Below, piece by piece: positions 13,001 to 24,300 of a stretch of 64,000 bases of DNA. The translations under genes were made by a program, and so were the position numbers. Under the pieces are notes generated by a model, which made no database searches, was not told the origin of the DNA, and was given only the letters and a program-made list of their open reading frames with translations. Position 1 is the first letter of the stretch, and every line of letters starts with the position of its first letter. Source of the stretch: Nautilus pompilius (Eukaryota; Mollusca; Cephalopoda; Nautilida; Nautilidae); contig JACATO010000329.1 of the NCBI GenBank assembly GCA_018389105.1, forward strand, positions 1,467,501-1,531,500. Reading direction: 5' to 3'.

Positions 13001-13558
13001 AGAATCTTGCGATAGTGGCGTATTAAGGTCTAGTCTTGCCCTTCCATCCCAGCTGAATCATTTTTAACATCTTGAAACCTTCCTTGACTTGTTGTTTAAG
13101 CACAGGGTCCAGCCTGGTTCCACCATTAGCCCAAAGCTGATTGTGTCTAGTAGCTTCCATCTCCAGCATTGTGATGAATCACATCTACATTAACACCAAG
13201 GGACTGTATGTTCACATGATTGTGTCAGAATAGAGGTCAGGGAAGTAAACTGTACTAACATTTATTTGATCCTTTGCAAATTCTTAGTATATAGGAACAG
13301 GTGCCTTCTGTAGAATCCATGTAGAAATGTACTTGTCTTGTCAGCGTTGATATATTGCTATTGAAGTATCTTTTTTTCTCCACAGGTTCACTTTCATCAT
13401 TGAAACACTTAAAGAATGAGGTAGAGACAGTAAAAACAGATGTTGAATGTGGCCTCAGCATTGTGGATAAGACAGTAAAGTTTGAGTGTGGAGATATTAT
13501 CACGTGCTACCGGCTAAAAGAAGTGCAACAAACTATCGACTGGGAACTAGGTTTTTGA
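1028..13558 (+). CDS. MTIF2: Mitochondrial translation initiation factor IF-2 (15 exons, 5' end incomplete)
   Basis: GTPase that delivers and positions initiator formyl-Met-tRNA on the mitochondrial small ribosomal subunit; acts in the matrix. Exons read from AG/GT sites with consistent phase: 1028-1139, 1807-1869, 4070-4181, 5465-5625, 6114-6290, 9072-9121, 9446-9535, 10286-10410, 10743-10821, 11175-11300, 11829-12057, 12256-12393, 12494-12658, 12833-12973, 13386-13558. They join into 646 codons plus TGA with no internal stop. Numbering from the first codon seen: IF2 N-terminal helical domain with [15 protein letters not shown]-loop GHVDHGKT (115-122), switch [16 protein letters not shown] (162-166), NKID (216-219), SAL (252-254), beta-barrel domain II, charged helical linker (366-441), domain III starting near [10 protein letters not shown], and the C-terminal tRNA-binding domain with PVAGCR, ending WELGF. 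The vertebrate protein is about 80 residues longer at the N-terminus, so the transit peptide exon(s) lie upstream or are unrecognised. All GTPase residues are intact. Confidence 0.96.
2225..2765 (+). mobile_element. Decayed CR1/jockey-like non-LTR retrotransposon, reverse transcriptase 3' part
   Basis: Inside MTIF2 intron 2. In three frames one can read the remains of a reverse transcriptase: a [23 protein letters not shown] block near 2238-2300 (palm motif B), then [29 protein letters not shown] and [11 protein letters not shown] near 2525-2725. The order and spacing are those of the region after the catalytic YxDD box in CR1/L2/jockey-type ORF2 proteins. The catalytic box itself is not readable, and stops and frameshifts are frequent, so this is an old inactive copy. 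Clade assignment is by motif memory only. Confidence 0.7.
2798..3060 (+). repeat. Interspersed repeat family A, copy 1
   Basis: This segment shares a core with two other places in the window (about 14528-14720 and 60045-60330). The best-conserved part runs CAGGGAAAT, then ACTAGAACT, then TTTTTAGATGTG followed by a purine-rich stretch. All three copies are on the plus strand. It lies just after the retrotransposon remnant in MTIF2 intron 2 but is not obviously part of it, since the third copy has no such neighbour. Confidence 0.6.
3061..4069. other. Rest of MTIF2 intron 2
   Basis: Very AT-rich sequence with poly(A) and poly(T) runs and no reading frame of note. It ends in the acceptor TTGTTTTGCAG before exon 4070-4181. 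Confidence 0.7.
4182..5464. other. MTIF2 intron 3
   Basis: 1.3-kb intron with donor GTAAGT and acceptor TTGTTTAG. I see no coding, RNA or clear transposon signal. Confidence 0.75.
5626..6113. other. MTIF2 intron 4
   Basis: Short intron with donor GTAAGG and acceptor CCTGTTTCAG. The acceptor was chosen so that the codon split gives [10 protein letters not shown], matching the family; an AG at 6064 would add sequence containing stops. Confidence 0.8.
6291..9071. other. MTIF2 intron 5, longest intron of the gene
   Basis: 2.8-kb intron. It contains an ATT run near 6416, a C-run near 8711, and a more GC-rich block at about 8310-9000 with a 141-codon open frame (8571-8996, plus) whose translation I do not recognise. 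The acceptor TTCTGTTGCAG precedes the NKID exon. Confidence 0.7.
9536..10285. other. MTIF2 intron 7
   Basis: Intron between the SAL exon and the exon starting ETNLLELQ. The middle (about 9650-10010) is less AT-rich than the flanks and could be an old repeat, but I recognise nothing in it. Confidence 0.7.
11301..11828. other. MTIF2 intron 10
   Basis: Intron with donor GTAATG and acceptor TTTCCAG. No gene or identifiable element seen. Confidence 0.75.
11829..12057 (+). other. MTIF2: MTIF2 charged helical linker exon
   Basis: This 229-base exon encodes a highly charged Gln/Glu/Lys/Arg-rich helix (fragment residues 366-441) between domain II and domain III. The family has a linker at this place; in the mitochondrial factor it carries an insertion relative to bacterial IF2. 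Its composition is unlike the globular exons on either side: it begins [14 protein letters not shown] and ends SLVLKG, where domain III starts. Sequence in this segment is poorly conserved between animals, but both junctions keep phase with their neighbours. Confidence 0.85.
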
Positions 13559-13604
13559 TGGTTTTGTTAATATTGTCATTACTGTTTGTATATAATTTTC
13601 ATTA

Positions 13605-13610
13605 ATTAAA
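13605..13610 (+). terminator. Probable MTIF2 polyadenylation signal ATTAAA
   Basis: ATTAAA lies 47 bases after the TGA stop and is the first polyadenylation-type hexamer there. It would give a very short 3' untranslated region. No transcript evidence is available. Confidence 0.45.
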
Positions 13611-13648
13611 GCACACTTGGATTAGATTTAATCCTTTAATGATCACTT

Positions 13649-13667
13649 CCATCTATAGCATAGATGG
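13649..13667. repeat. Perfect 8-bp inverted repeat
   Basis: CCATCTAT and ATAGATGG are separated by three bases, about 90 bases past the MTIF2 stop. It could form a small hairpin; function unknown and possibly chance. Confidence 0.4.
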
Positions 13668-14527
13668 CACTGGTCACATTATCACTTTACCAGTCGAGGT
13701 ACTTGTGTGAACAAAACATGCGCTACTTACTTGCTGCAAAGTGGTGATCACACCCCAGACAGCAGCGGAGATGCATCAAAGGTGGCTAATGGAATTTTGA
13801 AGATTAACTGCTATCCCCACACAACCTGCAAGGACATGAAAGCATTTGTAGTGGTAGACATAATTATGGTTCTCTGACCATTGAATGTAACAGACTTAGT
13901 GTCAAAAGCCATGACAGTGAGGAGATCCAAGAAACTGAATTAGTAGTGGCACCTCTGCAACAAGTTGGGTGATTTTGCTTTATAGCCATCACAAGTAAAT
14001 GTCATCAGAATCTTTCACAAACCCAGAATGATGTTAAACGAACTGAAAAAAAGAAAAAAACAAAAGTGAATTCTCCTGGCCTGTAGTGGCTTTATAGTGG
14101 ACAGCCATCAAACCTAAGGAAAGGCTGATGGATGCAGCCTGTATTTAAAATCTAATTGAAGCCCCCAGAGAGAGAGAAAGAATTTGTCATCATCTGCCAG
14201 GTGGTGGTAGTCTTGAGGAGAGGAGAAAACGTGACTATAATTATTTCCAGGTCTTCAGCACTTGGAATATGCTGAACGGTTACAAATTTGAATTATAGGG
14301 GTTTTTTTTAAGATAGTATTAATCAATTTAAGAATTGTAGTTTCTCTTCCCCTGTTCACTAAACTAAATGATGATAGTATGATGCCTGACTTCTAATGTT
14401 TTTATTTTACACATCCAGATTTAATAATGATAAATATTACGGGGCTGCTGGATGAGGAGTTAGAAAGGAACAATTTTGCATAATTTAAAAACAACCCCCC
14501 CACCATATGAGTAGTTTTTCTTATCAA

Positions 14528-14720
14528 AGGACAGCTGGGAGGGAAGTTCTCAAGCAGTGATCAAAGGTACTGCCGCATGTACCTGGAAAACCCTACCGCA
14601 ACTCTCGATTTTTAGATGTGGGAGAGAAGAAGCCATACTAGGGAGGTACACCAAAATGAATCAGTTCTGACAAGGATTCTAACTCAGCCAGCCAATACCC
14701 CGTTGTACTTTTGATTATAT
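14528..14720 (+). repeat. Interspersed repeat family A, copy 2
   Basis: The shared core here is AACTCTCGATTTTTAGATGT followed by a purine-rich stretch and an AAGCC. The 5' half of the core is more diverged than in the copies near 2900 and 60120. Confidence 0.45.
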
Positions 14721-15241
14721 AATTCCAAAGTTCTTTAGTCTAGTGCTTTTACTATTGTAATGGAACTTATACATTATCATGTATTCACAGAATGGTCTGT
14801 CCAGCTAAACAGCAATGTATTTTACTTGCTTGCCATTACCCTACAAATGAAATTTAACACAATTCTTAATTATAACCTTCATACTAAAAGTATTGGTTAA
14901 GAAATTCTTGTGACTATAGAGATACTGTTTAGTCTGGTTATAGCTATAAAAAACAGAAATTTATAGGTGGCCTCAACATATAAGAAAGAGGTCAAGAATG
15001 CACCTAATTTTATCCCTACAGCCATAAATGCAAGGACCAGATTAGCAGCTTTCAAACACAATATGAAAAAAAAAAAGAAAAAATGGTGTAGCTTGCGGAG
15101 TCAGGTTTACATCAGCCAGTACCTCCACCACAGCTTATTTGGTAAAACAATTAACCCAGAAGAAAATCTCTGAAACTAGAGCTGCTTTGTATGGTTTCAT
15201 TTTCCACAAATAGCCATTGCTGTTCATATGTCAGTTCAGGC

Positions 15242-15264
15242 AGAGAGAGAGAGAGAGAGAGAGA
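15242..15264. repeat. (AG)n microsatellite
   Basis: An uninterrupted run of about eleven AG units. Confidence 0.95.
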
Positions 15265-16622
15265 AGGTTCACTGGGTAAACAGTGGAACCTGGCAATGTG
15301 ATTTTACCAGATGTTAATCATCTGGGTGAACTGGGAAATATCAGTCACTTGCCAGCTGCTGCTTACTGGGGTTTTCCTCCATTGTTTCAGAAAGATGCTA
15401 GAGCTAACAGAACGATACACAACAAAACAGATCTGAGAGGTGGAGTAACTTTAAACAGAAAAATTAAGGGACTACTAAACAAAGCATATCAAAATATTTT
15501 TTTTTTAAAAAGACAGTATGGCATTACATGTAGAAGTCATGAAATCTTTCAAGGCTGATTTTAGGAGTTGCAAGTGAAAAGGACATAAAACATTTTCCAA
15601 AAAGAAATAACGTAAGAATACACCACCATACTAAAGCACCTTCAAGCCACCCTGTCATCAAAATATGGAAGTGTGGTAGTGCCACGTGTAAATCAATTCT
15701 TTTCATCCAGTTATCTTCATCTCTCTGGAGAGATGGCCAGCTTACAGTATCAGGGTGGGAACAATCTTGAGACACTTCTTAAATACATCTATGCCCTTCT
15801 TGAACACTCACACATGTACAAGAAGCAGAATTAATTTTTAAAAGATAAAGGACTGTGTCAATGATACCAGAAAGGTTGAAAATATAGATACAAGTAATGG
15901 TCAGTTTTTTGGCTGAATAATGCAATGAAGTAAAGTACTCTACAGTTAATGATGACTGCTGTTTCTGGTGGGGGAAAAGACCGACAGACAGACATCTATT
16001 TAATATAGGACCTAGAATTAGTGCTTACACTTGGAATGGTTGACACCAGTGTCCAACATGCTAAATTTTCAGGAAGATAAAATCAACAGAATTATTCCAA
16101 TGTATAAATAATCAAACATTTGGATCAGTGGGAGAAGTTTTTGAATCAGTTGACAATTTGCTTAGATGCAGCAGAGCAACAAAAAAATATCCTAATAAGA
16201 CTCAGATGATATAGCAGTAAGGGGAGTTGTTTTTAAAGTGTTTGCTAACTTGTGAATGTTCTCCACATATTTCGAGGTTGAGTAACCACCCACACGTGAC
16301 GTATCGCTGCTTTCTTTGGCTGGTAAACAAGATGAAAAAAAAATGGACAGAAGAAACCTTACCATCTTTCTCGAGAACATGTGCAGCATCTTGGCTTACA
16401 AGTGTGTCAGGCTCGACTCTGAAAACACCTAGGGGAATAAACAACAACAACAAATTATTAAGCGTCGCAGAGCAGCGGTTGGGGGGGTTGGATAATTAAA
16501 TAAACGTGTTTTTAAAGGGCTGCACAACATCCGCTTAGGCACACGGACGAAAACGTTACTGTCAGAAAGCCACTAGTGACAGTTCTTCGCTAACCCGACA
16601 GCACCTGCCTGATTTCTAGATA

Positions 16623-17488
16623 ATGAACCTGCCACATCTCTTGTGTTTGCTGGCAATGTCCAGTTTGCTGATGCTTTCTGCCCAACTGTCCTTCGGCAAA
16701 CGTGAGTACTTTCCCCACATCACTTTCATCTTAAAGCCAGTTTTTTTTTTAAAGTTGATCAGCCTCTAGTGGCATGAAAATTTTCAACCCCTCCCTTTTT
16801 ATTTTTATTTTTTCCTTTTGTTTGATGCAGCAAGAAAGTTAATTCCAGTATACTAAGTGTACCATAACAAAGATCTGATATAGCAATATTTGAGCTGTAC
16901 TTAGCCTGCTGCCAAAAGGACTGATGAAGATTAGTACTGATATCATCTAGTATGCTTAACTGTTTCACTGTGGCAGGCCCAGCTTATTGTAGAACAGCTA
17001 CTCAGATTCATTAATAGTAATTTTTACAGTGTAATATAATACATAAAAACCAGAATGATAAGTTTCCATAATTCATTTAAAAATTGCAAATAAACTGATA
17101 GATGCCTAAAAGCAATCATTAGATTCAGAGAGACTAGTTAACACTCCATTAGTACAAACACAGAAAAATGTCCAAGACTCTGTTGTTCAGGAGATTCTTT
17201 GAAGCCCAAGTTAAACTGACTGCCATCACATGCATTGATGGGGAAAGACATTCCTAAAACATGGGTTGAACATTTCTTTCAGCTTTGCCTTCATCTGAAT
17301 CCCAACATTTAAATCAGAGTTCTTTCGATGCCATAATGAATGCTAATCTATGGACACAACAAAGTTCAGTGCTGGATGAGATGAGGCTGGTTAACTTACA
17401 GGCAGCATCCCAGGTGTGTTCTCTCTTTGGTAAAGCGTTCTGCCCGAGTCCTACCGGAGGCCGCTGCTGCGTTCGACATGAAAACTGA
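16623..17488 (+). CDS. Small secreted four-cysteine peptide precursor (two exons)
   Basis: Family not recognised. Exon 1 (16623-16701) encodes a short start, a strongly hydrophobic core (LLCLLAMSSLLMLSA) and a plausible signal-peptidase site, ending at donor GTGAGT. Exon 2 (17283-17488) follows acceptor TTTCTTTCAG and joins in phase. The product is 94 residues. The middle (about 27-70) is Ser/Gln/Asn-rich with no cysteine. The C-terminus holds Cys72, Cys80, Cys88 and Cys89 in the pattern C-x7-C-x7-CC, enough for two disulfides, around a Gly/Pro-rich loop (PSPTGGR). The layout of signal, spacer and C-terminal cysteine module is that of neuropeptide, defence-peptide and other small secreted precursors. 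No dibasic cleavage site is present, which argues against a standard prohormone. A cryptic donor at 17414 could remove the cysteine module. Two matched splice sites with an open frame support reality; expression is unproven. Confidence 0.62.
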
Positions 17489-17843
17489 CAAGGGGCTTCC
17501 TTCCTCACCACTCATAACAGAAAGATAAAGAAAATCATATTTGTAGAGCTGTAGACAACAAGAATGTATCTATCAACGAAATGTTGCTTTCTTTTTTTAA
17601 AGTTTGTGAAGAAATCTCTCATTTATTAAAGGTACCAAATTAAATTGGCAGTTTTTATCGTGCATCTAGGTAAAGTGATGGAAGCATAAGTATTAAAAAG
17701 CAAACACTGAACTATTTGATGTTTTGTCTTGTTTCCTAGGCAACATGATTTTAATTTTCCAAACTATAAGGCGAAGTTCAATCACGGAGTCTAGTTAAGT
17801 TTTCAGAAGATGTTGGGTTGCTGTTTTTCTCCAAGAAAATGAC

Positions 17844-17849
17844 AATAAA
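17844..17849 (+). terminator. Possible polyadenylation signal AATAAA of the peptide gene
   Basis: AATAAA lies about 355 bases after the stop of the secreted-peptide frame, the first canonical hexamer on this strand downstream of it. An ATTAAA near 17625 is an alternative. Confidence 0.35.
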
Positions 17850-18779
17850 GCTAACTTTATAGTTATGTGAATCCAGGCATAAAGGGACCACCTTTAGAAT
17901 GCATGCACACAATATACAATCTTATTTTTTTCTAATTGGCTATTGGCATTAGAATCAAATAAATGCTACGACTGGATAAACTGACCACCAAACGGCCCAG
18001 AAACAACCAAGTTGACATGCATACGTACCTGGCAGGGGATTAATAATGAAAACCGCCCAAAGCTTCGCCTCACTAGAAATTAGCTATCAATGGCAAAGAT
18101 TACACGTCGTGGCTTCCAATTTCCAGGAGAATAAAATACAACAACAAAAAGTCAATATCAATGCTGAGAAAAATAATAATAAAAGAATCTAGTGCTTAGT
18201 TCAGTATGCAGCAGGCCATGCTTAAGACAACCATACAAATCCATTAACCCCTAACCCTCACTCTACATAAACATCCATTCGGCTGAAAAATTTTTAAAAA
18301 CTCACCAACAAACAAAGATGGATTTCAATTTATTTGAGTTATTATACCTGTACCTAAAATTACAAGCATACATTTCATTAAGGCAAGAAACTGGGCTTTC
18401 ATTATTACATTGTTAAACACCAACAACAGATAAATGCTTTGTTTTTAAAGAATTTCTGGTACATAGCTGAATTAAGGTAATTCTGGTTTTAAAAAAAACA
18501 AACCTGGGTGTGAAGCTACTTCTGCTGGTTTATTAGAAGTCAGCAACATCACACACAGTTCCAGAGAGAAACAATTTTTTTTTAAAAAAAAAAAAAGTAA
18601 AATTAATTACAAGATTGTGCAGGCAGAATAACCAGGAGATATCTGCCTAATCAGATAAATTATTTTCTGGTGATCACAAAATTCAGCAGACTGGTTTTCC
18701 AATGAGTAAGTTGGTTGTGCAGACAGTTGAATATAAATATCACAATATACTTCCAAAAAGATGAACAGCGTCATGTCGT
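17850..18779. other. Intergenic, no gene seen
   Basis: AT-rich sequence with poly(A) and poly(T) runs (for example near 18575). Nothing recognisable. Confidence 0.6.
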
Positions 18780-21310
18780 AGACTACAGTACAATGTAAAC
18801 ATCATCATCCTTGGAGATGCTACCTTGACATGGTGGGCAGGCTTGAGCATCTCCATACACTGGAGAGCCATGCTCCAAACAAAATCCAAATTCTAGTAGT
18901 TGCTTAAATTCATTATAAGGAAAATAGAAAACTGAAATGTACCAACTTGGAAGTCGCCTGGGTCATCAAGGACCAACCACCTGTTACTCAAAGAAGCAGG
19001 ATGGTTGTGCAAAGTCTACAAATGGTATCACCATCATGCAGTCAGGAAACTGGTAGGATCATAATTGGAAAAAAACACATTTACCATTCTTAGTACTGGT
19101 TGGTGATGGAACCAAACCATATTGTATTGGAAATAGAAAAGGTTGGCCAGAAGGGAGAAATTCTTAGCTTCTGAAAGAGACATTCAATTGAAACCCAGCT
19201 AGAGCCGATTACGGTGATCCTATCTTCAGCCAGGTCAATCATTCATCTAAGGATTTCAGGGGACATGTACAGCAAATGGTTTGTACTAGGCAGAGAAAGG
19301 AACAGACAAAAATAAGACAAAGAACTATTTAGATATGGAAGAATTACATAACTAAAAGAACTTGCACAAGAGACAGGGAAAGGAATGAGTTGACTACAAA
19401 GTTAAAAAGATGCTCCCAAACATGAAAGAATACCTGAAAACTGCAATGGAAAGACACAAACCACTGTACACAACAACTTAAGTGAACCTAAGAATAGGGA
19501 AGACTGATTGATTATTCACTCCAATATCTATGCATGGAATGTATCAATAACTAAAGGAGCTAAGCATCTTACAGTTGAAGTACATCCAGGAATTCATAAA
19601 ATCAAAGCAAAAAATAGAATTAAGCATGTCCTCTCAGCAGTGGATGAACTGTTGGCTCAGACGGTTTCTGATTTAACAGGTATGTGGTCTGTCAGCTGTA
19701 CACACAACGGGCAGCAGTAATAACAGAAGATCCTCATCTAGGTTTTAAATTGATTAACAGAAAAGAGAGAAAAGGTTTGAGAGAGCAGGGCCATTTTGGA
19801 AGAAAAGATTAAAACTGAACTGAGTAAGTAAAAATTAATGGGAAAAGTAACTTAACTGCGACAGAAACAATCAATGTTAAAGTTAACGCACTGAAACAAT
19901 AAATTCAAAGACGTGACGATAACGACAAATTAAAGTCAAAATCCCTTGCCTTTAATGGAACAAATTTTCAGACAACTCGACAAAGAGGAAATACAGGTCA
20001 ATGAAGCGTCTGCAAGAGATTGGAACGAGCTTATTCTGGAGAAACTTCCAGAAAGTGACACAAGCTATAACGCTCAAGCAGGGCAGACTCAGAAGCACAA
20101 CTACCCGTTGAAAACAATTCTCTCATCTACCACATCAGAAATAATTAGAGGCAACCTTCAAGGCATCTCCCTCCCTCCACTCTTATTCTGCTTAGCACTA
20201 AACCCACTTCAGGCACAATATTTTGCTTGTTTATGGATGATATTAAGTAATTTGCTAAATGATAGAGTTAGAAAAACTTACTAACATTGTCAGTCAGTTT
20301 GGGAGAAAAAAATCTGCATATTTTAGTTTGGATAAGTTCCAAGGTTACTATAAGTTGCATCCACAGACATCAACATTTCCAACAACAGTGATACAATCAA
20401 TGGATTAGAGACATGCACACTTGGGAATCTAAGAAAATGACCAAAGTAATGAAAGAAACTTAGAGTACAAACAGAAACTCAGGCTTGCGCAGTGATTGAA
20501 ATTGAATGGTAAAAACAAGATAAAAATAACTAGCAACTGCTACTGCAGTTCTCAGATACAGCTTCAGCATAATCAACTAAAGACGACAGATCTGCAGATG
20601 TGATGACACAGAGGCAACAATGTGCCGTATGCATCACCGAAAGGCAGCCATAGAATACTTTCATCTCCAATTTGATAAAGGTGAAGGATGACATCTCTAG
20701 AGCTAGAACTTCTCTGGCACAGAGAGATGACAAACCTAGCAAATTACCTTTACAAACCCCCTGGCAAACTTGTCCAGATAGCTGCCACTTTGACCGTTAT
20801 CAAGCGGTCTGCTTCAACATTAGGCACACAAAATCCCTTTTATCCAAGTGATAAAAAGCTCCCTCGAAGTGCCTTAAGGTATATGAGCACCATAGAAAGC
20901 AAATTTGTCCACCAAGACACCCAACACCTGGTTAAAGTTAAATGGGTTAAAGCTTGGCACTGACAAATTTTCTTTTTGCCATTCAGGACCAGCTGGTGCG
21001 AACACATGCACATGAGAAGTCACTCTTGTAAACAGACAATCCCTGCAGGCTGTGTGGTAAGGAAGCAGACAGACATTAATCCACTGTGTCAAACTGCGAA
21101 GTAGCAGCATCAACAAAATATATCACACCAAAGGCCATTTAATCTTGAAATATCCACAAGAACATCAGCTGCAACAAATCACCAAAGAATTATAACATGA
21201 TCCCTTAGAAGAGAGGCATCATAATGGACAGATCTGTCAAACACATTAAACCAAACATCGTAATAGACCACCAATCACAGAGACATTCTTGAAATATCTA
21301 ACAGTTACAC
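18780..21310 (+). mobile_element. Decayed R2-like non-LTR retrotransposon
   Basis: A reverse transcriptase remnant is readable in shifting frames. RGNLQGISLPPLLFCLALNP at about 20147-20206 is palm motif B, with the usual Asp of QGD replaced by Ile. FMDDIK at 20230-20247, one frame away, is the catalytic YxDD box and is followed by a stop. Further on, EMTNLANYLYK (about 20715) resembles the thumb-side helix of this group, and a Cys-Cys-Cys arrangement near 21000-21090 resembles the C-terminal zinc knuckle. The stretch 18780-19300 looks like the untranslated 5' part of the same type of element but is assigned only by position. Many stops make it inactive. R2-like placement is uncertain; the reverse transcriptase call is firmer. 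Confidence 0.6.
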
Positions 21311-24300
21311 AGGGACCTTAATAGTGATCAAAGACAGACAGATACAAAACTAGGACCCCAAAACTGAGATAGAGAGGGAGAAAGAGAGAATGGAATAGGA
21401 AACTAGTAGTAACAGCTATCATCTTTAGACAACAGAAATACATCATTAAGAAACTGTCTCCACAGCTCCAGGTATGTATACAATTTATTACAGAAGGCAG
21501 CTTTTAGGGACACTTAAAATATACCCAGAAAATTGGACAGCAAAAGCAAAAAAAGCGTAACCACAAAACATTTTGAAGAACGCATTAACTGAGCAGGAAC
21601 TTGTACTTGCTAGAAGTGTTGGGAAATACGATAACATGCTACGTAGTAAACTTCTATATAGTTTAAAGATTGTTTTTTTTTTTTAAAAAAAACAACAAAC
21701 TGCTACATACAAGTAAATCAGTTTATTCACATACTTCTGCGGGCTTACAGGATAGTGACAAACAATAGCATCAGGAGAGACTGAGTATCATTCATGTCAC
21801 ACAACTTCAATGATTCAAGGTACCATCCTGACAGGCAAAGCTGACAGAAGGAAGTCTACATCACCAAATCTTGCTGCCTTAATTCACTCAACCTGGCTGC
21901 CGCTGGATGCTCACTTGCTAAACCAGTAATGACCAGAAAAGATGCTCAAGTTTATTTACAAATGAACTGGCTCAAACAACATCCATAGTTCTGAATGTAT
22001 TATTTTTTTTAAAAAATAACAGAACCACCCTAACCCACTAGTGCGCTGACCTTGGTTGACGTCATGAAGAAGCACACTATGTAAGACAAAGAATTGGCAT
22101 CCAACCACGAAGCTTCCTGCTCAGGTGGAGACAGTTTGAACCCAATACTGCAAACACACACAAGCATCTAAAACCAGGGAGGAGGTTTGCCTTCCTACAT
22201 ATTTCTTTCTAAGACCGAACACAAATAAATATACAACAGAAACTATTTAAAAAATAGTGTTCTCAATTTTAAGGTTACAACAAAAAAAAGCAACTGGTCA
22301 ATCGGTTGGTTATTTTATGCTTTCTTTGTTCAGATAAACTTTGTTTCGTTGCTTCTGTTTCTAAGAGCAAGTCTACGCTAGACCCCAGAGTTGTTACACT
22401 AGGAAAAAAAGAAAAAATTATAATACATTCTTCAAACTAAAAATGTATAGAATGTTAAGTTATGGGTATTTAAACTGAAACAAAGCAAAACAAAAAACCA
22501 GAACCAGTTCTTGAACTGTTTCAGTCACTAATAATTCTAGTGAGTGATGAATGAAATTCTACAGAATTGTTAATGATGTATTTTGTAAAAGCCAAAAAGA
22601 AAAAAAAAAAAGCATCAGCAAACGAACACTAGCAGGCACTCATTGTTTTTCCTTCCCGTCCGTTCCTCATTTTTAAAATTTGAGTAAAGAAATAAAATTT
22701 TTTTTCTTTATATACTTTTTATCACCGTTTCAAAGACAAAATAAATTTGTATCACTCACACACACACCCACCCAATCAGCTTTTTGAGTTTGAGCCGATG
22801 TTTTCCGTTCACTTAAGAACGATACTGTGACACAATTCGGAGGAAGATGTCCATACATAGTCGGGTTCGTCAGAAGTCTTCTAGCTGTGCATGGCTGGAA
22901 TCGAGCGAGCCTGGGCCGCCCATCTGGTATGGAGTAGCGAAACCTCACAGCCAAAAGTTGTGCACTACTTAAATTAGAAAACAACACGTGCGCGCGCACA
23001 CATTTTTTTGGCGAGAGTTCATTTGTACATATTTGAGCAAACACCATTACTTTGTAAAAAAAGAAAAAAATATCTTACCAGGTTTCCTCCCCCAAAGATT
23101 TTAAAAATATTAAACCATTACATACTTACAGTAGCTGGTGTGATTCTGTTAATGCACATTACCAAGTGTTCTCTTTCTAAATGCCCTGTCACTGAAACTG
23201 GCCGCTCAGCATGTCTACAATCCGCAGTCGAAGAGCTAAGTTTCTAAAGATTACAAAACATCCCAATTTTGTTCCTATCTTATGGCCAAAAATTAACTTT
23301 CCAGTATTTATTTATTATTTTACACTTTTTAAAATAATTTCTAGCATTGTGCCTGTAGAGGGCAATCATAAACTTATTTTTACCAAATGCTTTTGTGGTA
23401 GACGAGTCAGACTCTAAAATATTGTTTTTGACATTCTCCATTATACCAGCAGCAGAAAGTTTCAAGTTAGCAGAGGCAGACAGGGGTAGAAGACAACCTT
23501 ATACATACATTACGAGCTGGTTTTAAAATCTGTTGTAAAGACAAAGAAAGAAAGACAGACAGCAGCAGCAGGGTAAAAACAGGTTAATGTAAAGTAAAAT
23601 AATACAAAATAAAATTCAATACAAATCAAGTTGTTTTCAGCCACAAAGAAATCATCCTTCACTGCATAGTAATAAATACCCAAATGTGGTGAAAATATTC
23701 TTTAATCTGCTACACTCAGCTTACAGTAATAATAATAATCTGATTTATGAAAAGCATAAATGCAATCATTAATAGAATATTCTATATATACTTAAAACTT
23801 TATTTTACAAAATGTGGTTTGCAGTTATATTCCATTATTTAAATGCTTTAATTTTTTAAAAAAATTCATTATATATTTTTCAACAGTGATTTGTGTCATG
23901 TAGATTACTACTGTTGTGTTATTCTCTATTTTTTTTTTGAAAACAATTATTTGCAATTAAACAAAATTCTCTATTTTATGTCACTGAATGTAAAAACTCA
24001 ATGCAGTACACTTTTTTAAAAGCAAAGGCAACTAGACAGATCTTGATCTTTTCTAGCAAAAGAAGAGCAGCATTTGTGGATGTATAGTTTGTTATTTAGC
24101 TGATTTTGCTGCCTGATTTCAGCCAATGTTCTGGTAAAAATCAGCAAAACAGCTTTTAAAAAATGATCATCAACTGTTTTCTAAACAAACTGTTGGTACT
24201 TCCATTGATATCTGGAAACATGAGAGAAAACTATGGCAAATAAACTGTAGATGCCTACGGTGTTAATAATAGTATTAACTTTAGTAAACTTTTAAAAAAT

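Larger units (their letters stand above)
13668..16440. other. Intergenic region after MTIF2
   Basis: No gene recognised. It contains repeat family A copy 2, an (AG)n microsatellite and an unrecognised 91-codon open frame on the plus strand (15283-15558) without family motifs. Confidence 0.6.

Noticed and set aside
15283..15558. 91-codon frame after the (AG)n tract
   Set aside because: No motif or splice partner found; may be part of an unrecognised repeat.
22730..23047. 105-codon open frame on the minus strand
   Set aside because: No signal peptide, domain or splice sites; probably chance.
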